In this document: one piece after another, positions 60,137 through 64,000 of the stretch
Layout: each line of letters opens with the position of its first letter
Position numbering within the stretch: the stretch's first letter is position 1
NCBI RefSeq assembly: GCF_003019275.1
Contig: NZ_CP027848.1
Location: forward strand, 682,001-746,000
Reading direction: 5' to 3'
DNA from: Staphylococcus muscae
GTDB lineage: Bacteria > Bacillota > Bacilli > Staphylococcales > Staphylococcaceae
DNA: 64,000 bases
Program-made: the position numbers and the translations under genes
Notes under the pieces: model-generated
What the model saw: the letters and a program-made list of their open reading frames with translations, nothing else
What the model was told of the DNA's origin: nothing
Database searches by the model: none

Positions 60137-61000
60137 TTAATAATTATGACCGTCTTTATGTTTTGAATCATCTTTGTAGACATACCAATTGAAATACTTA
60201 CCTTCTGTCTTCAAATCATTATAGAAGTCAGCAATAATGGTCGCATTACTCTTTGCCCAGTTAATATCTGTCGCATATTGATGTTCACCGGGATCTTTAG
60301 GATTCCATCTCATACTATACAAAGTATTTTGATCTTCGTGTGATAAGTAATGATCGTGGATAAATTTCGCTCCACCATCGATTGCTTTTTCAGGTGTATC
60401 CCATCCTTGTTTCTTCGCATATTCAGCACCTGTTTTAATTGGGTCTTCGTCCAATGCACCGACACCGTAGAAGTTATAATACTTCTTACCATCGATTTCT
60501 ACACCATTCGATAACTCTGATACAACTGATCCTGTTTCTAATAATGCATGTGAAATCAAGTAAATCTCATTCACATGCTGTTTTTTGGCAGCTTTGATAA
60601 AGTCATCTGTATGGTTTAAAAGAGTCGGATGTTCATATAACATACGCTTGATTCTATTTTTATCAATGCCTTGATACTTAGATAAATCTAAAAATTGATA
60701 TTTTTGACGTTTATCATCCATAAATACAGAACTATCCATTGCTTCTTTAATTTCTGCATCGGACGCATCACGCCAGTTCGTATTATCTTTATTTGAAACT
60801 TGTTGACTTGTATAATTGTTAATCTGTTTTTTTGCGGCTGCTTCCAATGTAACATCTAATGTTTCCACTGATTCGACTTGTTCAACTGGTTCAAAGAATA
60901 TTTGATCTTTTATCATGTTGAAAAAAGTATAGGCTGCTAAAACAGTGATAACAAAGAAAACTACAATCGCTATGATTGAACTTTTGTTATGTTGTTTCAT
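60137..61000 (-). CDS. sagB: Membrane-anchored N-acetylglucosaminidase (SagB-like)
   Basis: 287 residues: N-terminal transmembrane helix (about 8-30), linker, then a GH73-type glucosaminidase domain with LISHALLETGSVVSELSNG, where the first Glu is the likely catalytic acid, and YYNFYGVGALDEDP. Length, anchor and position before sigS match S. aureus SagB, which cuts nascent glycan strands to their mature length. Confidence 0.88.
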   Translation of the reverse strand: MKQHNKSSIIAIVVFFVITVLAAYTFFNMIKDQIFFEPVEQVESVETLDVTLEAAAKKQINNYTSQQVSNKDNTNWRDASDAEIKEAMDSSVFMDDKRQKYQFLDLSKYQGIDKNRIKRMLYEHPTLLNHTDDFIKAAKKQHVNEIYLISHALLETGSVVSELSNGVEIDGKKYYNFYGVGALDEDPIKTGAEYAKKQGWDTPEKAIDGGAKFIHDHYLSHEDQNTLYSMRWNPKDPGEHQYATDINWAKSNATIIADFYNDLKTEGKYFNWYVYKDDSKHKDGHNY

Positions 61001-61201
61001 TGATACACCTCTTCAGAATGTACTGAGTAATAGTGACTACACACTCGAATACAAATTTTAACATTATCTTATATTTTTCACAATTCGAATGGGTGGTTGT
61101 CACATATTCATAAAAGAACAGTAATCTCTATGTAATTATTTCATAGCGCACTGCATCATCAAAACTTTGAATACATCATCTCTGATTCACATTCCAAAAC
61201 T

Positions 61202-61423
61202 TTATAAAGGTCTCTGATAATCCATTAAAATGTAACTCATCGCTTGGGAACGACTTTTATAATAATACGGTGTTAAATCCACTGTCCCCTCAATCTCACC
61301 ATCACGATACATCATTTCCCGTTGAATATTATTAATCATAATAAAGTCAGCGTTGTCACGAATCTTATCTAAATCTTCGTTGCGTGCAAAGAAATGTACC
61401 AAGTTGAAATGTTCATAATCCAT
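61202..61423 (-). CDS. Conserved-looking small protein, unknown function
   Basis: 73 residues: DYEHFNLVHFFARNEDLDKI, then DLTPYYYKSRSQAMSYILMD. Soluble, acidic, with a GGAGG-type ribosome binding site. S. aureus has a small hypothetical gene here. No motif recognised. Confidence 0.65.
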   Translation of the reverse strand: MDYEHFNLVHFFARNEDLDKIRDNADFIMINNIQREMMYRDGEIEGTVDLTPYYYKSRSQAMSYILMDYQRPL

Positions 61424-61584
61424 TACAATTCCTCCATCTTATTCCCGTCATAAAAATATCGAAATCCGTAGAAATGCACCTTTTATTATAATTTTAAGCT
61501 TATTTATTGGTAATAATCAATGTTTAAATCATAAAATAACATATATGGACAGATGCAACAATTTTTCAGCTATGATAATAATCA

Positions 61585-61598
61585 TTTGACCGGTCAAA
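61585..61598. promoter_or_regulatory. Perfect palindrome upstream of sigS
   Basis: TTTGACCGGTCAAA is its own reverse complement and lies 22 bases before the sigS start, just downstream of a TATGATAAT-like -10. Candidate operator in the sigS-comK leader. Confidence 0.5.
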
Positions 61599-61619
61599 AA
61601 TTTCAAGGAGGTCATCAAT

Positions 61620-62087
61620 TTGAACTTTGATGATATTTTTCAACGCTATCACAAATATATTCATTATTTGTTGCATTCCTATCATATACGCTATCATTAC
61701 GACGACTATTTCCAACTTTTGTTAATACGGCTTTGGGAACTCCATTTATCTTTTGATACAACACGTGAATCGAGCCTTCATGCTTTTATTACCTATCGAC
61801 TCAAATACTATCTTATTGATCTTTTGCGTAAACAAGATCGCCTTCCCAAATTAGAAAATATCGACACTGCAACTGAACCCGCATCGTACGAGAGTGATCT
61901 GCTCTTTTCAATTAAGCAATGGTCATTACAACTTCCATATGTGCATCGTCACTGGCTTTATCTCTATCTTCAAGGCTATACACAGTTAGAAATAGCATCC
62001 ATTCTAAACCGCTCTCCCACATCTATCAAAAATTATAAAAAAGCGACCCTCAAAGCATTGCGCCATTCATATTTCAACGAATACTAG
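61620..62087 (+). CDS. sigS: ECF-like sigma factor SigS
   Basis: 155 residues. Region 2: YDDYFQLLLIRLWELHLSFD, then FITYRLKYYLIDLLRKQDR; region 4: YLQGYTQLEIASILNRSPTSIKNYKKATLKAL (helix-turn-helix). Start is TTG after AAGGAGG. It matches staphylococcal SigS in size and position. Together with the downstream comK gene, 11 bases away, it forms a two-gene transcription unit. Confidence 0.83.
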   Translation: MNFDDIFQRYHKYIHYLLHSYHIRYHYDDYFQLLLIRLWELHLSFDTTRESSLHAFITYRLKYYLIDLLRKQDRLPKLENIDTATEPASYESDLLFSIKQWSLQLPYVHRHWLYLYLQGYTQLEIASILNRSPTSIKNYKKATLKALRHSYFNEY

Positions 62088-62098
62088 GAGGATACACT

Positions 62099-62539
62099 GT
62101 GCAAACATATTCAAATATTGCCTTTGAATCATTATTATTTATCAAGACATCTCATCAAATAGATCAACGTCTTGAGTTATACTTTTTGACGCATAAAACA
62201 CACACAACATTAACATTATCTAAATTAATGAAGCATATTTTAAAGTCGCATCATAAACATAGTTACACACAAAAAGAACTGACACATCAACATCTCGGTA
62301 TTCATCATCTCACACCGATATACATCTCACCACAGCTCATATTATGCCCTCTGCAATCACATCGTGCACCTATCCAATATATTATCAATATGTCTCACGT
62401 GATTGGTATGTCTTCTCAAAAGTCTGATACGATCATCGTATTCAAACAAAACCATCGAATTACAGTACCTTATCCATTAACTGTATGTTTAAAACAATGG
62501 AAAGCTGCACAAATTCTCTCACAAGTACCCGATATTTAG
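62099..62539 (+). CDS. comK: ComK-family competence regulator
   Basis: 146 residues, His-rich, with the ComK segment YIINMSHVIGMSSQKSDTII and VFKQNHRITVPYPLTVC. The start is GTG after AGGAGG. S. aureus has two ComK-like genes, and one (ComK2) lies behind sigS. The stop codon overlaps the convergent gene's stop by 4 bases, with no terminator between. Confidence 0.8.
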   Translation: MQTYSNIAFESLLFIKTSHQIDQRLELYFLTHKTHTTLTLSKLMKHILKSHHKHSYTQKELTHQHLGIHHLTPIYISPQLILCPLQSHRAPIQYIINMSHVIGMSSQKSDTIIVFKQNHRITVPYPLTVCLKQWKAAQILSQVPDI

Positions 62540-62985
62540 TTTACTTTATTGAACTTATAATCTACTAAACGCTTTGTAAAATAAGCATTGGCTATTTTCA
62601 TCAATATAATGCCAAGAACCATCAATACTAAACCACCTACTAAAGCAGTGATCACAGTCCCAGTTGACAACGATACTTGAGGATGAATAAAGTAATTGAC
62701 TGCATTTAAACTTAATAGCATACCTGTAATCAGAACGCCGAGCAAGAAAATATTTCCGATAAACAACCCTAACAGCGTTGTGTACAAATGTCCTGACCCC
62801 AGCACTCTTGATTTAAAAATATGTTCTTTCAAATAAAAACTGGCAAATCGGCCTGGTGTTTTAAATTTTTCTTGAATGCTTGCGATATGTTCATCTGTCA
62901 GTAATTCTGCTAACTTTGCCTTCTCTTTACGGTTTAAATACCACAATTGTTTTTCTACTTTATACTTAAATACCTTGTACTCCAT
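62536..62985 (-). CDS. Small membrane protein, unknown function
   Basis: 149 residues. A charged N-terminal half (YLNRKEKAKLAELLTDEHIASI) resembles the DUF1129/HAAS-type helical domain; two hydrophobic helices follow (about 68-92 and 105-130). Function unknown. Convergent with comK. Confidence 0.7.
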   Translation of the reverse strand: MEYKVFKYKVEKQLWYLNRKEKAKLAELLTDEHIASIQEKFKTPGRFASFYLKEHIFKSRVLGSGHLYTTLLGLFIGNIFLLGVLITGMLLSLNAVNYFIHPQVSLSTGTVITALVGGLVLMVLGIILMKIANAYFTKRLVDYKFNKVN

Positions 62986-63037
62986 CTTTAACTCCTTCTC
63001 TATCTGATATTAAACTCAATCATCACACAAAAAAATA

Positions 63038-63084
63038 GGAGCGACAAGTACCAATTTCATATTTGTTGGTACTTTATCACTCCC
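63038..63084 (-). terminator. Terminator of tal
   Basis: GGAG and AAGTACCAA pair with TTGGTACTT and CTCC around a short loop; on the minus strand CTATTTTTTTGTG follows. Confidence 0.75.
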
Positions 63085-63092
63085 ATGGGTAT

Positions 63093-63803
63093 TTATAGAA
63101 TGCTTAAACCTGAAGTTTGAATATCTTTCGCAAATCCTTTCACCGTATCAACAGATAATGATTCGATATCACGACCAATATTTGACACTTTCTTCACAAC
63201 ATCAGCAGGACATGTAATAATATCTGCACCAATTTCATCAGCTTGGATGACATTATATAACTCACGACAACTTGCCCACAATAGTTTTACACCTGATTTA
63301 CTATGTGTCACACGAACAGACTCTTTCATTAACGGCAGTGGGTCTACGCCTGTATCCGCAATTCGTCCAGCAAAGACTGACACATAAGTCTCTACACCTT
63401 CTGTGACCGCTTCAGTAATTGCTTTGACTTGTTCGATTGTGTAAACAGCTGTAACGTTTAGTTTCACGCCTTGTGCTGATAATTTTTCAATCAATGGTAA
63501 CATTGATTCACCTTTTGTGTTCACAATTGGAATTTTTACAAAAATATTCTCTCCAAATTGTTCAATGATTTGCGCTTCTTTTTCCATTGTTTCCATATCA
63601 TCACCAAACACTTCAAATGAAATTGAAGCATCAGGAATTGCTTGTACTACATCTTGAGCGAAGGCTTTATAGTCTTTGACGCCAGCTTTAGCCATTAAGC
63701 TTGGATTCGTTGTAAATCCATCAACTTCCTTATTTTGATATGCTTGCTTCATTTGTTCAATATCTGCACCATCTGCAAATACTTGTACGTTTAATTTCGT
63801 CAT
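63093..63803 (-). CDS. tal: Transaldolase
   Basis: 236 residues, small transaldolase / fructose-6-phosphate aldolase type barrel: NKEVDGFTTNPSLMAKAG, NIFVKIPIVNTKGE (Schiff-base lysine), LNVTAVYTIEQVKAI and VFAGRIADTGVDP. ATG follows AGGAGGCAC. Part of the nonoxidative pentose phosphate pathway. Confidence 0.92.
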   Translation of the reverse strand: MTKLNVQVFADGADIEQMKQAYQNKEVDGFTTNPSLMAKAGVKDYKAFAQDVVQAIPDASISFEVFGDDMETMEKEAQIIEQFGENIFVKIPIVNTKGESMLPLIEKLSAQGVKLNVTAVYTIEQVKAITEAVTEGVETYVSVFAGRIADTGVDPLPLMKESVRVTHSKSGVKLLWASCRELYNVIQADEIGADIITCPADVVKKVSNIGRDIESLSVDTVKGFAKDIQTSGLSIL

Positions 63804-63972
63804 AAATGTGCCTCCTAGTGATTCTACATTATATTTATATTAAAGTTATACCATTTTTCTATTCATAAAGGCTATTGTTAAGCTTTAATTCCACACGAAA
63901 TATAGAAATGGTGCTTTATTCTTAGTCATTAAATATGCTATTATTACAAGCGATAATAAAGGAGGCAGTTAC

Positions 63973-64000
63973 ATGTCTAAATCGAAAAAATATTTTTACT
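63973..64000 (+). CDS. Start of a gene cut by the window end
   Basis: ATG at 63973 preceded by AAAGGAGG; only MSKSKKYFY is inside the window. Promoter-like sequence lies upstream. Function cannot be told. Confidence 0.5.

Overview
The window is a chromosomal segment of a Staphylococcus, probably not S. aureus. Gene content and order follow the S. aureus backbone as I recall it: serA, HAD hydrolase, acyltransferase, htrA, tyrS, monofunctional glycosyltransferase, fhs, ccpA, aroA, caldesmon-like protein, murC, sftA, ytpR/Q/P, trmB, dat, pepV, murJ, leuS, ytqAB, rot, putA, ribDEBAH, sagB, sigS, comK, tal. The core reads somewhat richer in GC than typical S. aureus, which would fit a species of the S. 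intermedius or S. hyicus groups. I cannot name the species from sequence alone.

Layout. 1-9840: end of an OsmC-family gene, serine biosynthesis genes, a divergent acyltransferase, an HtrA protease, a CRISPR array without cas genes (6638-7068), tyrS under a T-box leader, and a peptidoglycan glycosyltransferase. 9841-18000 is an AT-rich accessory island between that glycosyltransferase and fhs. It holds the 3' end of a decayed group II intron, a four-gene operon with a divergent LacI-type regulator, a serine recombinase, a type I toxin-antitoxin locus of the Fst/PepA1 kind, and several gene fragments. The operon matches, gene for gene and in order, the Bacillus subtilis ntdABC-glcP/ntdR locus (kanosamine / neotrehalosadiamine synthesis). 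Here it is decaying: ntdC has a C-terminal frameshift, the transporter has several frameshifts (one from a 19-bp tandem duplication), and the regulator is truncated.

18003-47814 is housekeeping: one-carbon metabolism (fhs), catabolite control (ccpA), aromatic amino acid synthesis, cell wall and division (murC, sftA, murJ), tRNA modification (trmB, ytqA/ytqB), peptidases (ytoP, pepV), D-amino acid supply (dat) and leuS under a second T-box. An ISL3-type insertion sequence lies at 47873-49627. 49666-64000 carries the rot-like virulence regulator, ldh with a Rex-type operator, proline dehydrogenase with a cre-like site, the riboflavin operon under an FMN riboswitch, the SagB-like glucosaminidase, the sigS-comK pair and transaldolase.

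The main points of interest are the decaying kanosamine locus with a perfect operator between the -35 and -10 of its promoter, the orphan CRISPR array whose repeat matches the S. aureus Cas9 guide, and a toxin gene with an amber codon directly after its start codon.
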